Positions 27,046 to 36,416 are shown, counted from the stretch's first letter. The stretch is DNA of 64,000 nucleotides from an uncultured Oscillospiraceae bacterium (GCA_944385415.1 CALWXC010000012.1:20849-84848); one strand, 5' to 3'. Numbers and translations: made by a program. The notes: generated by a model not told the origin, from the sequence alone.

Positions 27046-28468
27046 TGACGCTTCGCTTCCCTTCAAAAAGATCCGGAAATACATCCGTAATGGCCAGGGG
27101 CTTCTCCGACTTGCGGACCTGCACACTGCGGCCCGTCAACCCGTAGTCCTGGAGAATCTGCTGCAAATCCTCGGCCACCCGCGCCCGGTGCTGCAGAATG
27201 CTGTCCGGCGCGTAGAGGTCCAGGTCCACCTGTTCCTTGCGGGCCCCCAGGACCATCTCCACAAAGCCCAGCCCCTGAATGTCCATTTTGAACAGGAACT
27301 GGATTTTGCCATCCTCCTCCCGCCGTCCGCTTTCGTTCTCGGCGTCGGGGTCCACCCAGTATTCCGAGTACATGACCCGATCCTGCCACAGCAGCGGAAT
27401 CAAGCCATGGCGCAGTGGCATATAGACGCTTTCATTGATAAGCATGGCCCGGACAATTTCCGTAAACGTTTCCCGCAGGTCCGTACCGCCGTCACCCCGC
27501 AGCGCACGGGAGGCCAGCGATGCCAGCCGCTCAGAAAAGGCATCGGCCCGGGCCGCTTTTGTGAAATCATTCTCCCGCAGCAGCTTGAGCAGCGCCTTGT
27601 CATCCAGCTGGTTCAGACCCGCCAGGGATTCGCCGCAGCGGCTCAGCTGCCGGAAGGCCTGGAGCATGCTCTCCTCGTCGCCGTTCTCATAGCGGGTGAC
27701 GTTGAGAATGAGCATGCTGATCAGGGTGCGGGCAGTACCCATGTCGTGGGTCCGCTCCACATAGTCGGCCAGATGGGGGATGACCTCTCCTTGCAGCAGT
27801 TTCAGATTGCCCTGCCGGTCTCCGGCCTGGAGCCCCAGCTGTAATCGGGCGCTGTAGTTGGCCAGCGCTTCGCCCCAGCTTTTGGGCATATAATCCGGCA
27901 GCTGCCGCAGCAGCTGGTTCATGGTCCGGCCAATGTGATCGCTGGAGGAAAAATCGCTGTAGCGCTTGAGAAACAGCAGGATATCCTGCCGGATGGCAGG
28001 GCTGTTGGTGGACTGGAACGTCTGGCGCAGCAGCGACATCAGGGGACCGGCAAACCGGTTGCCCGCCTTCATCTGCGTGCTGAACAGCTCATGCAGTCCC
28101 TGGGCGTCCATATGCAGCATCTGCAAAAACGCCTTCATCTCCGTCGCCACGCCCTCGGTCAGTCCCGGGGTGGCGGCCATGACGTTGAGCCAGCTCACCA
28201 TTTTGGTGAATTCTGCCGCCAAATCCGGCGATTCCCGCAGGGCCTGCAGGAACATCTGCAAATTGGAGTCGTAGCGGAGCCCGTCGGACAGGAGGGCGTC
28301 ATTGGCACCGTTCTGATCCGTACGGGCATCGGGCCGTCCCACTCGGGTGGGATCGGGAATATTCTGTATGGAGGTGTCTCCGGGGCGGATTGCCGTGGGC
28401 TGGACCCGGGTGTTGTTGGGACCATCATACCCCGGTACAGGGTTGGTCACTCCCATCAGGTTGGCCAT
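27032..28468 (-). CDS. FliK-like protein (YlqG-like)
   Basis: This 478-residue soluble protein has a Pro/Asn-rich N-terminus (1-55) and a long helical middle (60-380). The C-terminal domain (about 385-465) resembles the FliK hook-length domain. IQFLFKMDIQGLGFVEMVLG fits the L-x4-LG-x-V pattern, followed by a helix and a final strand with GRSVQVRKS. It is the first gene of the five-gene minus-strand block. AAAGGTG lies eight bases before its ATG. It is distinct from the true fliK at 9225. Pairing with an FlhB-like domain mirrors the FliK-FlhB interaction, so a role in export switching is inferred, not shown. Confidence 0.7.
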   Translation of the reverse strand: MANLMGVTNPVPGYDGPNNTRVQPTAIRPGDTSIQNIPDPTRVGRPDARTDQNGANDALLSDGLRYDSNLQMFLQALRESPDLAAEFTKMVSWLNVMAATPGLTEGVATEMKAFLQMLHMDAQGLHELFSTQMKAGNRFAGPLMSLLRQTFQSTNSPAIRQDILLFLKRYSDFSSSDHIGRTMNQLLRQLPDYMPKSWGEALANYSARLQLGLQAGDRQGNLKLLQGEVIPHLADYVERTHDMGTARTLISMLILNVTRYENGDEESMLQAFRQLSRCGESLAGLNQLDDKALLKLLRENDFTKAARADAFSERLASLASRALRGDGGTDLRETFTEIVRAMLINESVYMPLRHGLIPLLWQDRVMYSEYWVDPDAENESGRREEDGKIQFLFKMDIQGLGFVEMVLGARKEQVDLDLYAPDSILQHRARVAEDLQQILQDYGLTGRSVQVRKSEKPLAITDVFPDLFEGKRSVNVKV

Positions 28469-28561
28469 ATCGTTGTCACCTTTTTCCTATGGTATCACCG
28501 TCCACACCGCAACGGCGGCGGAGTGGGCGGAATGTTTTCTTTTAGTTTTTGTATCGTCGCC

Positions 28562-28588
28562 TTAATTATTGCAAATTTCTGCCGATAT
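28562..28588 (+). promoter_or_regulatory. Sigma-28 promoter of the cheA operon
   Basis: TTAA (28562-28565) is followed after 15 bases by GCCGATAT (28581-28588), close to the flagellar sigma factor consensus known from Bacillus and Clostridium. Transcription would start near 28595, about 35 bases before the cheA ATG. Three other late motility promoters in the window have the same layout. Confidence 0.87.
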
Positions 28589-28628
28589 GTATATTATAAG
28601 TTCTGCAGAAAAAGGAAGGGTGCCGCTT

Positions 28629-30731
28629 ATGAGTATGGGCAACGACAGCATTCTGGACGCTTATCTCTATGAAACCGACGGGCTTTTAGAGCAGCTGGAC
28701 AGTATCGTGTTGGCCGCGGAGCAGGCTGACGCATTTTCAAACGATGACATCAATACGATTTTCCGTATTATGCACACTATCAAGGGCTCTTCGGCCATGA
28801 TGGAATTCAATTCTCTCATGACCATCGCCCACCGGGCCGAGGATCTCTTTGCTATCCTGCGAGAGCAATCCATTTCCATCGTGCCTGAAAGCCTCCGGCC
28901 GGAGTTGTTTGATCTGCTTTTCCAGACCATCGACTTCTTCCGACAGGAGATTGAGCACATTCAAAACGGGGAAGCTCTCACAGATAATATCGACACGCTG
29001 TTGGAGAAAATTAATAGCTTCATCGCACAAATTAATGGTACTGCACCGGCAGCAGCCAAAGAACCGGACAGCAGCAACAGCAGCGAGCCGGCAGCTGACG
29101 CCACGCCGCATGGATTCCCTTACGGGCTGCGGGTATTCTTCGATGAGGGCTGCGGAATGGAAAATCTGCGGGCTTTTATGCTCGTGACCTCCATCCACGA
29201 CATTTGCCCCGAAGAGGATTTCACATTTGAACCCGCCGATGTGGAGCACAACGCGGCCTCCTCGGCTCAGGTGGCTCAGTCGGGCTTCACCATGTATTTC
29301 CGCAATCAGACGGATCGGGACAACGCCATCCATTCCGTTACCGGCATCGGTTCCGTCCGCAACTACCAGACCATGGACCCGGCGTCCCAGCCCGCTCCGG
29401 CTGCGGAACAGCCGGCACCGGCTCCGGCTCCGTCAGAGGCTTCGGCCGCACCGCAGCCGGCTCCGTCCTCGTCTGCGGCCGCATCCGCGGCACCGGCACA
29501 GCCCGCCGCTCCGGCGTCTCAGTCCAAGGCTACGCCGGTAAAAACCGAAAACCATCACAAGGAGAGCCTTATCAGCGTCAGCCTCAGCAAGCTGGACCAG
29601 CTGGCGGCGGTGGTGGGCGAAATCGTCATCACCGAATCCATGGTCACCGCTTCTCCCGACCTGAAGGGTCTCAAGCTGGACGCCTTCACCAAGTCGGCCC
29701 GTCAGCTGCGGAAGCTCACCGACGAGCTGCAGGATGTGGCCATGTCCCTGCGCATGGTTCCTGTGTCGGCCACGTTCCAGAAGATGAACCGTATCGTCCG
29801 CGATATGTGCAAGAAGCTGGATAAGCAGGCCCATCTGACCCTGATTGGCGAAGACACAGAAGTGGATAAGACCATTGTGGACAGCATCGGCGATCCCATC
29901 ATGCACATCGTCCGTAACTCCATGGACCACGGCATCGAGGAGAACGTTGAGGACCGTATTGCCGCCGGTAAGGACCCGGTGGGTGAGATCATTCTGTCGG
30001 CCCGCCACACGGGCAGCGAGGTCATCATTGAGATCCGCGACGACGGCCAGGGTGTCAACGATGACGCCGTTCTGGCCAAGGCCATCCGGCAAGGACTGGC
30101 CTTTGAGGGCGTGGAATACTCCCACAAGGATATTCTGGCCTTCCTGCTGGCGCCGGGCTTCTCCACCAACAGCGAGGTAACGGAATTCTCCGGTCGTGGC
30201 GTTGGCATGGACGTGGTGAAAAAGAATGTGGAGGACATTGGCGGTTCTGTGACCATCACCAGCGAGCAGGGCAAGGGCATGACCACCACGCTGAAGATTC
30301 CGCTGACCATGGCCATCATGGACGGCATGGAAGTCAGTGTTGGCAGCTCTATCTTCACCATTCCCATCCACAATATTCGTCAGTCCTTCCGTATTTCCCA
30401 GAAGGACCTCATCAGCGACGCCTCCGACGGCGAACTGTTCAAGTGCATGGGCGAGTTCTATCCGGTGGTGCGCATGCGGGACCTGTATCAGATTGAAGAC
30501 GGCCGCGTCAACGTGGAGGAGGGCATTCTCATCTGGCTGGAAGCCGGCGAACTGTCCTATTGCCTCTTTGTCGACGAACTGCTGGGCGAGCAGCAGGTGG
30601 TTGTGAAGCCCCTGCCCAGCTACCTCAACAGCTTCAACATCAAGCGCAGCGGTATTGCCGGCTGCACCATCCTGGGTGACGGCAACATCAGCCTGATTCT
30701 GGACGTCAACAATCTCTATCAGGGCCAATAA
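28629..30731 (+). CDS. cheA: Chemotaxis histidine kinase CheA
   Basis: CheA autophosphorylates in response to receptor arrays and passes phosphate to CheY and CheB. The 700-residue product has an Hpt domain with H49 in MHTIKGSS and a P2-like docking domain (about 155-250). A Pro/Ala-rich linker follows, then a dimerisation helix pair, a HATPase domain with RNSMDHGIEENVEDRIAAGK and GRGVGMDVVKKNV, and a C-terminal CheW-like domain. The ATG at 28629 has AGGAAGGG eight bases upstream. Upstream in-frame TTG or ATG codons fall inside the promoter. It is the first gene of the cheA-cheW-cheR-cheB operon. Confidence 0.97.
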   Translation: MSMGNDSILDAYLYETDGLLEQLDSIVLAAEQADAFSNDDINTIFRIMHTIKGSSAMMEFNSLMTIAHRAEDLFAILREQSISIVPESLRPELFDLLFQTIDFFRQEIEHIQNGEALTDNIDTLLEKINSFIAQINGTAPAAAKEPDSSNSSEPAADATPHGFPYGLRVFFDEGCGMENLRAFMLVTSIHDICPEEDFTFEPADVEHNAASSAQVAQSGFTMYFRNQTDRDNAIHSVTGIGSVRNYQTMDPASQPAPAAEQPAPAPAPSEASAAPQPAPSSSAAASAAPAQPAAPASQSKATPVKTENHHKESLISVSLSKLDQLAAVVGEIVITESMVTASPDLKGLKLDAFTKSARQLRKLTDELQDVAMSLRMVPVSATFQKMNRIVRDMCKKLDKQAHLTLIGEDTEVDKTIVDSIGDPIMHIVRNSMDHGIEENVEDRIAAGKDPVGEIILSARHTGSEVIIEIRDDGQGVNDDAVLAKAIRQGLAFEGVEYSHKDILAFLLAPGFSTNSEVTEFSGRGVGMDVVKKNVEDIGGSVTITSEQGKGMTTTLKIPLTMAIMDGMEVSVGSSIFTIPIHNIRQSFRISQKDLISDASDGELFKCMGEFYPVVRMRDLYQIEDGRVNVEEGILIWLEAGELSYCLFVDELLGEQQVVVKPLPSYLNSFNIKRSGIAGCTILGDGNISLILDVNNLYQGQ

Positions 30732-30746
30732 GAAGGAGGGTTCCCC

Positions 30747-31211
30747 ATGGAAGACTACGAGCTGCAGACCGAGCAGGGCCAGGCCCCTGACACAGCTGAC
30801 GACACACTGTGTAAATATTTGCTGTTTCGTTCCGACGCCCTGCTGTTTGGCGCGGCGGCGGACTATGTAGTGGAAATTATCACCAACCACCCCATTACGC
30901 CGATTCCGCTGGTGCCGTCTTACGTCTGCGGCATCATCAATCTGCGCGGCCAGATCATTCCCATTGTGGACATCCGCATTATGCTGGGACAGATGCCCAC
31001 CAACAGAGACTGCATCATCATCCTCACCATCAACGGCATGCTGGTGGGCGTTTTGGTGGATACGGTCCTGCGGATGATCGATCTGGACACGGCCACCCTG
31101 TGCATGTCTCCGGCCAAGGAGCACCAGCGTCTGGTGTCCGGTATGTGCTCTCTGCCCGATGGCGAGACCATGCTGGAATTTGACTGCGCCAATCTGCTGA
31201 CGCAGGCGTAA
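30747..31211 (+). CDS. cheW: Chemotaxis coupling protein CheW
   Basis: CheW bridges chemoreceptors and CheA. The 154-residue product is a single CheW domain after an acidic N-terminal tail of about 25 residues. Diagnostic sequence includes VVEIITNHPITPIPLVPSYV, then GIINLRGQIIPIVDIR, the most conserved CheW segment. It follows cheA by 15 bases with AAGGAGGG before the ATG. Confidence 0.96.
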   Translation: MEDYELQTEQGQAPDTADDTLCKYLLFRSDALLFGAAADYVVEIITNHPITPIPLVPSYVCGIINLRGQIIPIVDIRIMLGQMPTNRDCIIILTINGMLVGVLVDTVLRMIDLDTATLCMSPAKEHQRLVSGMCSLPDGETMLEFDCANLLTQA

Positions 31212-31232
31212 CAGAAAGGAGAGGGGAGTTTC

Positions 31233-32051
31233 TTGGATTTTTTTCATGATCTCACCGTAACCGACGAAGATTTCCACAAGTTGGTACAATTTATTCAAAA
31301 GAACTACGGCATCGATCTGAGTAAGAAACGAGCCCTGATCACCAGCCGTCTGTCCCACTCTCTCAAAGAGCGGGGCTATACCAGTATGAAGCCATTTCTG
31401 GAACATCTGTTCCAGACAAAATCCCAGGAGGATTTGGAGTTGGTGCTCAATAAACTGACCACCAATTACACGTATTTCCTCCGGGAAAAGGATCATTTCA
31501 CCTATCTTTCCAACACCATCCTGCCCCAGCTGGCTGTGGCCCGGCAGCGGGAGCGCAGCGTCTCCATCTGGAGTGCCGGTTGTTCCAGCGGTGAAGAGCC
31601 CTATACGTTGTCCATCTATCTCAAGGAATTTTTCAGCGGAAAGGGGACATGGGACACCCGCATCCTGGCCACGGACATCTCCCATCAGGCTATGCAAAAG
31701 GCGCAGATCGGGCTTTATGACATGCCAGCCGACATGCCGGAGGCCTGGGTGCGCCGGTACTTCACAAAGGATGCCGCGTCCGGCAAGTATAAGGTGTCCA
31801 AGGCCCTGCGGGATAATGTGATTTTCCGGCCCTTTAACCTGATGGAGCCCATGCACTTCCGGCGGAAATTCGATGTGATCTTCTGCCGTAATGTGATGAT
31901 TTACTTCGACCAACCTACCCGCGACGCGTTGGTGTCGCGGTTTTACGATGTGCTGGAGCCGAACGGTTACTTTTTCATCAGCCATTCGGAATCCCTGGGC
32001 CAGAACCCCAAGTTCCGCCAGGTGTCTCCATCCATCTATCAGAAAAGGTGA
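31233..32051 (+). CDS. cheR: Chemoreceptor methyltransferase CheR
   Basis: CheR methylates glutamates of chemoreceptors using S-adenosylmethionine. The 272-residue product has the N-terminal helical domain with NYGIDLSKKRALITSRLSH. The catalytic domain contains WSAGCSSGEEPYTLSI (the SAM-binding motif) and FDVIFCRNVMIYFD. It starts with TTG, preceded by AAAGGAG and GGGGAG. It lies 21 bases after cheW. Confidence 0.96.
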   Translation: MDFFHDLTVTDEDFHKLVQFIQKNYGIDLSKKRALITSRLSHSLKERGYTSMKPFLEHLFQTKSQEDLELVLNKLTTNYTYFLREKDHFTYLSNTILPQLAVARQRERSVSIWSAGCSSGEEPYTLSIYLKEFFSGKGTWDTRILATDISHQAMQKAQIGLYDMPADMPEAWVRRYFTKDAASGKYKVSKALRDNVIFRPFNLMEPMHFRRKFDVIFCRNVMIYFDQPTRDALVSRFYDVLEPNGYFFISHSESLGQNPKFRQVSPSIYQKR

Positions 32052-32086
32052 CGCGGCAGCGTCACAGGAAGGAAGGCTTCTGACAC

Positions 32087-33133
32087 ATGATCGCAAACAA
32101 CAAGCCGATTCGGGTACTGGTGGTGGACGATTCGGCCGTAGCGCGGAATCTGATTACCCAGGGGCTGGACCAACATCCCCGGATCGAGGTTGTGGGTACA
32201 GCCGTCAACACCACCGACGCCCGCAATAAAATTCTCCGGCTGCATCCGGATGTCGTGACCATGGATGTGGAAATGCCGGGGGAGAGCGGAATTGATTTTC
32301 TAACAAAGTTTCTGCCGGAGCATCCGCTGCCGGTCATTCTCGTATCGTCATTGAACCTGCGGGTTTTTGACGCATTGAGCGCTGGCGCTGTGGACTTTGT
32401 CCGCAAGCCCGACGGTCCCCATGGCAACGCGGCATTCCTTCTGGCATTGGCTCAGAAAATTCTGGTGGCCTCCTGTGCCAGAGTGCCTCACCGTCTGCCG
32501 ACACAGGGCGCAGCGCCAGCACCAGCGCCGCTGTTAGGCCGTCCTCAGGGACGCCTGCCCAAGCCCACCATCATCGGTCTGGGCGCCTCTACTGGCGGCA
32601 CTGAGGCTACGTTGGAAGTGCTGCGGCGGCTGCCTGCGGATATCCCCGGCATGGTCATCGTGCAGCATATGCCTGTGGGCTTCACTAAAATGTATGCAGA
32701 GCGTCTGAACCGGCTTTGTCAGATGGAAGTCCGCGAGGCTGTTCATGGCGATGAAATCCGTCCGGGCCTGGCGCTCATTGCTCCCGCTGATTTGCAGATG
32801 CGGGTTGTTCGCCTGGGCAGCCGGTACACGGTTTCCTGCCAGCCGGGGGAGAAGGTCAGCGGCCATCGCCCGTCAGTGGATGCGCTGTTTTCTTCCATGG
32901 CGTCCACAGTTCAGTGTCATATGGTAGGCATCATTATGACAGGCATGGGTCGGGATGGCGCCGACGGCCTGCTGAGAATGCGGAAGGCCGGAGCCTATAC
33001 CATCGGCCAGGATCGGGAATCCTGTGTGGTTTACGGTATGCCGTGCGCTGCCTATGAAATCGGTGCTGTTGCTATCCAGGCATCCTGTGATAATATTGCA
33101 TCCGTGCTGTTGCAACATTTAAAAACCTTATAA
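32087..33133 (+). CDS. cheB: Receptor methylesterase response regulator CheB
   Basis: CheB removes receptor methyl groups and is activated by CheA. The 348-residue product has a receiver domain with the acidic pair in VVDDSA and phosphoacceptor D60 (VTMDVEMPG). A Pro/Ala linker (about 130-160) leads to the methylesterase domain. The catalytic triad there is S168 in GASTGG, H194 in VQHMP and D290 in GMGRDG. It is the last gene of the cheA operon, and its stop abuts a strong terminator. Confidence 0.97.
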   Translation: MIANNKPIRVLVVDDSAVARNLITQGLDQHPRIEVVGTAVNTTDARNKILRLHPDVVTMDVEMPGESGIDFLTKFLPEHPLPVILVSSLNLRVFDALSAGAVDFVRKPDGPHGNAAFLLALAQKILVASCARVPHRLPTQGAAPAPAPLLGRPQGRLPKPTIIGLGASTGGTEATLEVLRRLPADIPGMVIVQHMPVGFTKMYAERLNRLCQMEVREAVHGDEIRPGLALIAPADLQMRVVRLGSRYTVSCQPGEKVSGHRPSVDALFSSMASTVQCHMVGIIMTGMGRDGADGLLRMRKAGAYTIGQDRESCVVYGMPCAAYEIGAVAIQASCDNIASVLLQHLKTL

Positions 33134-33179
33134 AATACCACAAGGGGTGCTCCTGTTGGGAGCACCCCTTGTGGTATTT
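33133..33179. terminator. Terminator between cheB and the convergent methyltransferase gene
   Basis: A perfect 21-bp stem (33133-33153 pairing with 33159-33179) with a five-base loop begins at the last base of the cheB stop codon. It ends six bases before the convergent gene on the other strand. Short U-rich ends exist on both strands (TATTTC on plus, TATTTTAT on minus), so it probably works in both directions. Confidence 0.85.
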
Positions 33180-33185
33180 CAAACA

Positions 33186-34514
33186 TTATTTTTTACGTAA
33201 AATCATTTCCATAGAACCGTTATACCGGTTACTTACTTGATATTCTAACAATTCGAAACCTATTTTCTCCAAAATAGGAATTAGACCACGCCGTGAGAAA
33301 TACGTAATATGGTATGGCTCACACCACATAGGATCGAATGCCTTCATCATATGAGTAAAACTACTCTCATAATTTGGAGTGGATAGCCACAAAATACCAC
33401 CATTTCTCAACAATGCGTGTGCTTTTTTTAAGCCTTCCGCTGGGCGTTGTAAATGTTCAAGAACATCTCCCATAGTAATAATATCAAACTGACACTCTTC
33501 TTTCAGATTGAGAAAATCACCACAAATAACAGGCAAATCCAGCAAATCTGCCGTTTCCTGTGCGTCAGATTCAATCAACTCCACTGCTGCCACATCATAT
33601 CCTAGTTCTTGTGCAACAGCAATCAGAAATCCTTGGCCAACACCCACTTCCAGCAAAGATTTTCCGGAAGTATATATGCTAATTTTTTGTAGAATATTGC
33701 ACCATGTATTGAGAGATGTACTGTCTGACTGCCGAATTAACATATGCTTTGGCGTAGGTTGTAAAACTTTGGGCTCTGCGCCCAGCTTTAGAAAATCGGC
33801 AGGAAAATACCGACTATATAAGTTGCTACACGTTTTACATTTCATCCATAGCTTAGCAGGGAGAAACATCGGATCATAATTGCTCATTCGGGCGGCTAAT
33901 GACGCGTGAAACGGATAACCTGCTCCTCCACATATAGGGCAAGTTTCAAATTCTCTTTGCGGATAACTTCCAGGTTGAGATACAAATTTTTTCCAGTGGG
34001 GGAATCGTTTTTTTTGTTCTTCCGGGGGCATAACGCTAACAACTTGATTCATCAGTTTCCAAGAATATTCCGGAGCCCAAGCAGCGCATCGTTGTCCTAT
34101 TTCCAGTAATGCCATTCGCTTTGTTGGTACAGAGGCCAACATTTTCTCTTGAACCCATTTAGATACTGCTTTTGCTGTTTCTTCCGAATATTGTGCCTCA
34201 TTGGTAAGCAAATTAAAGTATATTTTAAGTAGCTTGGGTCCCGCAGTTTCAGACAGCCATGAATTAACAAATTCCAGAATTTGATTTCCGTGCAATCTAG
34301 ATAATTTTTTCAATTCCACTGGTTCAAACGCTTCATCAGGATTAATCTTTTGTATTGCTGTCTCTACTGCGGTAATTCCAATAACAACATCATTTTTCAT
34401 AGCCTCTTCCGCATTTGGGTGGGATGCACCATGCTTTGCAGCCTCTTGAATAGTTCGAATCAATTCAAAAATGTCGGGAATCGTATGTGTCAATTGTTCT
34501 AGATTATCTGCCAA
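33186..34514 (-). CDS. SAM-dependent methyltransferase with N-terminal helical and zinc-binding regions
   Basis: The product (about 442 residues) has a helical N-terminal region of about 185 residues and a likely zinc site with CPICGG and later CKTC. A class I methyltransferase domain follows (about 270-445), with motif I LLEVGVGQG and the later MGDVLEHLQRPAEGLKKAHA and LWLSTPNYES. The TTG at 34514, eight bases after GAGAGG, is preferred. A GTG at 34523 lies inside that site. It is the last gene of the flagellin-linked glycan block and is AT-rich compared with flagellar genes. Its target, either a glycan or flagellin itself, is an inference from position. Confidence 0.75.
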   Translation of the reverse strand: MADNLEQLTHTIPDIFELIRTIQEAAKHGASHPNAEEAMKNDVVIGITAVETAIQKINPDEAFEPVELKKLSRLHGNQILEFVNSWLSETAGPKLLKIYFNLLTNEAQYSEETAKAVSKWVQEKMLASVPTKRMALLEIGQRCAAWAPEYSWKLMNQVVSVMPPEEQKKRFPHWKKFVSQPGSYPQREFETCPICGGAGYPFHASLAARMSNYDPMFLPAKLWMKCKTCSNLYSRYFPADFLKLGAEPKVLQPTPKHMLIRQSDSTSLNTWCNILQKISIYTSGKSLLEVGVGQGFLIAVAQELGYDVAAVELIESDAQETADLLDLPVICGDFLNLKEECQFDIITMGDVLEHLQRPAEGLKKAHALLRNGGILWLSTPNYESSFTHMMKAFDPMWCEPYHITYFSRRGLIPILEKIGFELLEYQVSNRYNGSMEMILRKK

Positions 34515-34614
34515 AGATAGCACCTCTCGTTTCCATTAATAGCACCTCGAACTGCAGTGCTTAGGACTGTTTATTCTTAATAAAGTTCCCCATTCAAAAA
34601 AGACAAATTTAAAA

Positions 34615-35151
34615 CTATTTTTGCATGGGTGTTTTACCACACACAGGGCATTTACCGGAATCATCTAAACGATTTCCGCACACGCATACCCATCCTATCT
34701 GCTTTGCTGGATTGCCTGCCACCAGTGCATGGGGAGGCACGTCTTTTGTTACTACGCTGCCGCAAGCAACCATGGCATACATACCAATCGTAACGCCGCA
34801 ACGAATCGTCGCATTTGCACCAATAGAGGCGCCGTGTTTAACTACCGTGGGAACTACCTGAAAGTCGCTCTGAAAAGCCCGCGGGAATCGATCATTTGTA
34901 AAAGTCATCGAAGGACCCAAAAAAACATCATCTTCAATGGTTACGCCATGATATATATTGACGTTATTCTGTATTTTTACACCGCTACCAATTTGCACGC
35001 CTGCATCCACATAAACATTTTTACTAATAATGCAATTATTCCCAAGTTTTGCATTTTCTCGAATCTGCGCTTGATTCCAAATCTTACAGCCATCCCCAAT
35101 CTGCGCATTGGAACTAACCTCAGCAGTTGGATGAATATAGACATTATTCAT
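34615..35151 (-). CDS. WbpD-like sugar N-acetyltransferase with C-terminal zinc ribbon
   Basis: This left-handed beta-helix acyltransferase (about 178 residues) is built of hexapeptide repeats such as IGDGCKIWNQAQI and IGSGVKIQNNVNI. It has the family segment GPSMTFTNDRFPRA. The family acetylates the 3-amino group of UDP-2-acetamido-3-amino-glucuronate or similar nucleotide sugars. The C-terminus adds a small zinc ribbon (CVCGNRL and CPVCGK), which I do not know from classical WbpD. The ATG at 35151 is ten bases after GGAGG. It follows the aminotransferase by 32 bases. Confidence 0.83.
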   Translation of the reverse strand: MNNVYIHPTAEVSSNAQIGDGCKIWNQAQIRENAKLGNNCIISKNVYVDAGVQIGSGVKIQNNVNIYHGVTIEDDVFLGPSMTFTNDRFPRAFQSDFQVVPTVVKHGASIGANATIRCGVTIGMYAMVACGSVVTKDVPPHALVAGNPAKQIGWVCVCGNRLDDSGKCPVCGKTPMQK

Positions 35152-35183
35152 AAACACCGCACCTCCCAGCTATAATTAATTGA

Positions 35184-36377
35184 TTAATGATGTTGGTCAA
35201 AAAACTTGTTGACGGAATCAATGATATATTGTACCTCGCTTGTATCCAGCTCTGGGAAAATCGGTAAGCATACTGTTTCTTTTGCTGCCCGTTCCGCTTG
35301 AGGCAATACTCCCGCTTGATATCCTAGATACGAAAACGCTGGCTGCAAATGGAGCGGAATGGGATAGAATGTACCGACACCTATGCCTTTTTCATTGAGA
35401 AAAGTGCATAGCGCATCTTTTTCTTTCGTCCGAATCACGTATTGATGCCAGCAATGTACACCTTCTCCCACCACACGAGGAACAACGACCTGATCTGTAA
35501 GGCCATTTGTATAAGTCTCAGCAATCTCTACCCTGCGGCGGTTAAACTCCGGCAAATGACGCAATTTAATGGACAATACTGTGGCCTGAATTGCATCCAG
35601 TCGCGAATTATATCCAATTAATGAGTTCAAATATTTATAGGGATCGTAGCTATTATTAGTACTCTGCAGCACCGCGTGCGGTTGAGATTCTCCTTCCAGC
35701 AACTCTTTTGCTTGAACACCAATTTCTCCAGCTCCATGCTCCTTGAGAGCCTTAAGAATGGTATAAATATTTTCATGGCTTGTAGTCACCATGCCTCCAT
35801 CACCTATAGCACCTAGATTTTTTGTGGGGTAGAAGGAGAAGCAGCTTATATCCGCTGTTGCGCCAATATGCATTCCATGGTAAGCACAGCCAATAGCCTG
35901 GGCCGCATCTTCAATTACAACCAGATTATGCTGCTTAGCTACTGCACTAATGGCATCCATATCACACGGTGCACCAAAAATATGGACTGGCAAAATGGCG
36001 CGAGTTTTAGGTGTAATCGCTGCTGTAATCTGTGTGGCATCCATCGTAAAGTCTTCATAGCGAATATCAATAAACACAGGTGTTGCACCTACCGCAGCAA
36101 TCGCTTCACCCGTTGCAAAAAAAGTAAACGGAGTTGTAATTACCTCGTCACCAGGACCAATTCCACAGGCCCGCAGTGCCAGTACTAGTGCATCGGTACC
36201 AGACGCACAGGAAACAGCATAAGGGACATTTAGGTACGCACGCATTTCCTGTTCAAAATCCCGCACTGCACTGCCGCCAATGTAGCCACAACTAGGTAAA
36301 AGCGACATGATCGCTGGCTCAATTTCCTTTTGCAGCTTTATATATTGGCGTTTTAGATCAAAAAATGGGATATTCAT
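35184..36377 (-). CDS. DegT/DnrJ/EryC1-type sugar aminotransferase (WbpE-like)
   Basis: This PLP-dependent enzyme transfers an amino group to a keto-sugar nucleotide. The product (about 397 residues from MNIPFFDLKRQY) has the active-site Lys in SFYPTKNLGAIGDGG (about residue 186) and the PLP-binding acidic pair in VVIEDAAQAIG. The N-terminal SCASGTDALVLAL is also typical of the family. An upstream GTG at 36389 is a possible alternative start. With the neighbouring WbpB- and WbpD-like genes it completes three successive steps to a 2,3-diacetamido uronic acid nucleotide, by analogy with Pseudomonas. Confidence 0.87.
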   Translation of the reverse strand: MNIPFFDLKRQYIKLQKEIEPAIMSLLPSCGYIGGSAVRDFEQEMRAYLNVPYAVSCASGTDALVLALRACGIGPGDEVITTPFTFFATGEAIAAVGATPVFIDIRYEDFTMDATQITAAITPKTRAILPVHIFGAPCDMDAISAVAKQHNLVVIEDAAQAIGCAYHGMHIGATADISCFSFYPTKNLGAIGDGGMVTTSHENIYTILKALKEHGAGEIGVQAKELLEGESQPHAVLQSTNNSYDPYKYLNSLIGYNSRLDAIQATVLSIKLRHLPEFNRRRVEIAETYTNGLTDQVVVPRVVGEGVHCWHQYVIRTKEKDALCTFLNEKGIGVGTFYPIPLHLQPAFSYLGYQAGVLPQAERAAKETVCLPIFPELDTSEVQYIIDSVNKFFDQHH

Positions 36378-36416
36378 ATTTTGAATCACTATCCTTTTCC
36401 GTAAACTGGTTGACAG

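Noticed and set aside
28551..28577. Possible sigma-28 promoter on the minus strand for the FliK-like gene (GACGATAC at 28558-28551)
   Set aside because: The base pattern 15 bases upstream is AATT, not TTAA, so only the -10 half matches. I could not assign a promoter for that operon.
29433..32096. An 887-codon minus-strand frame across cheA, cheW and cheR
   Set aside because: The plus-strand genes are unmistakable. The antisense frame has no domains.
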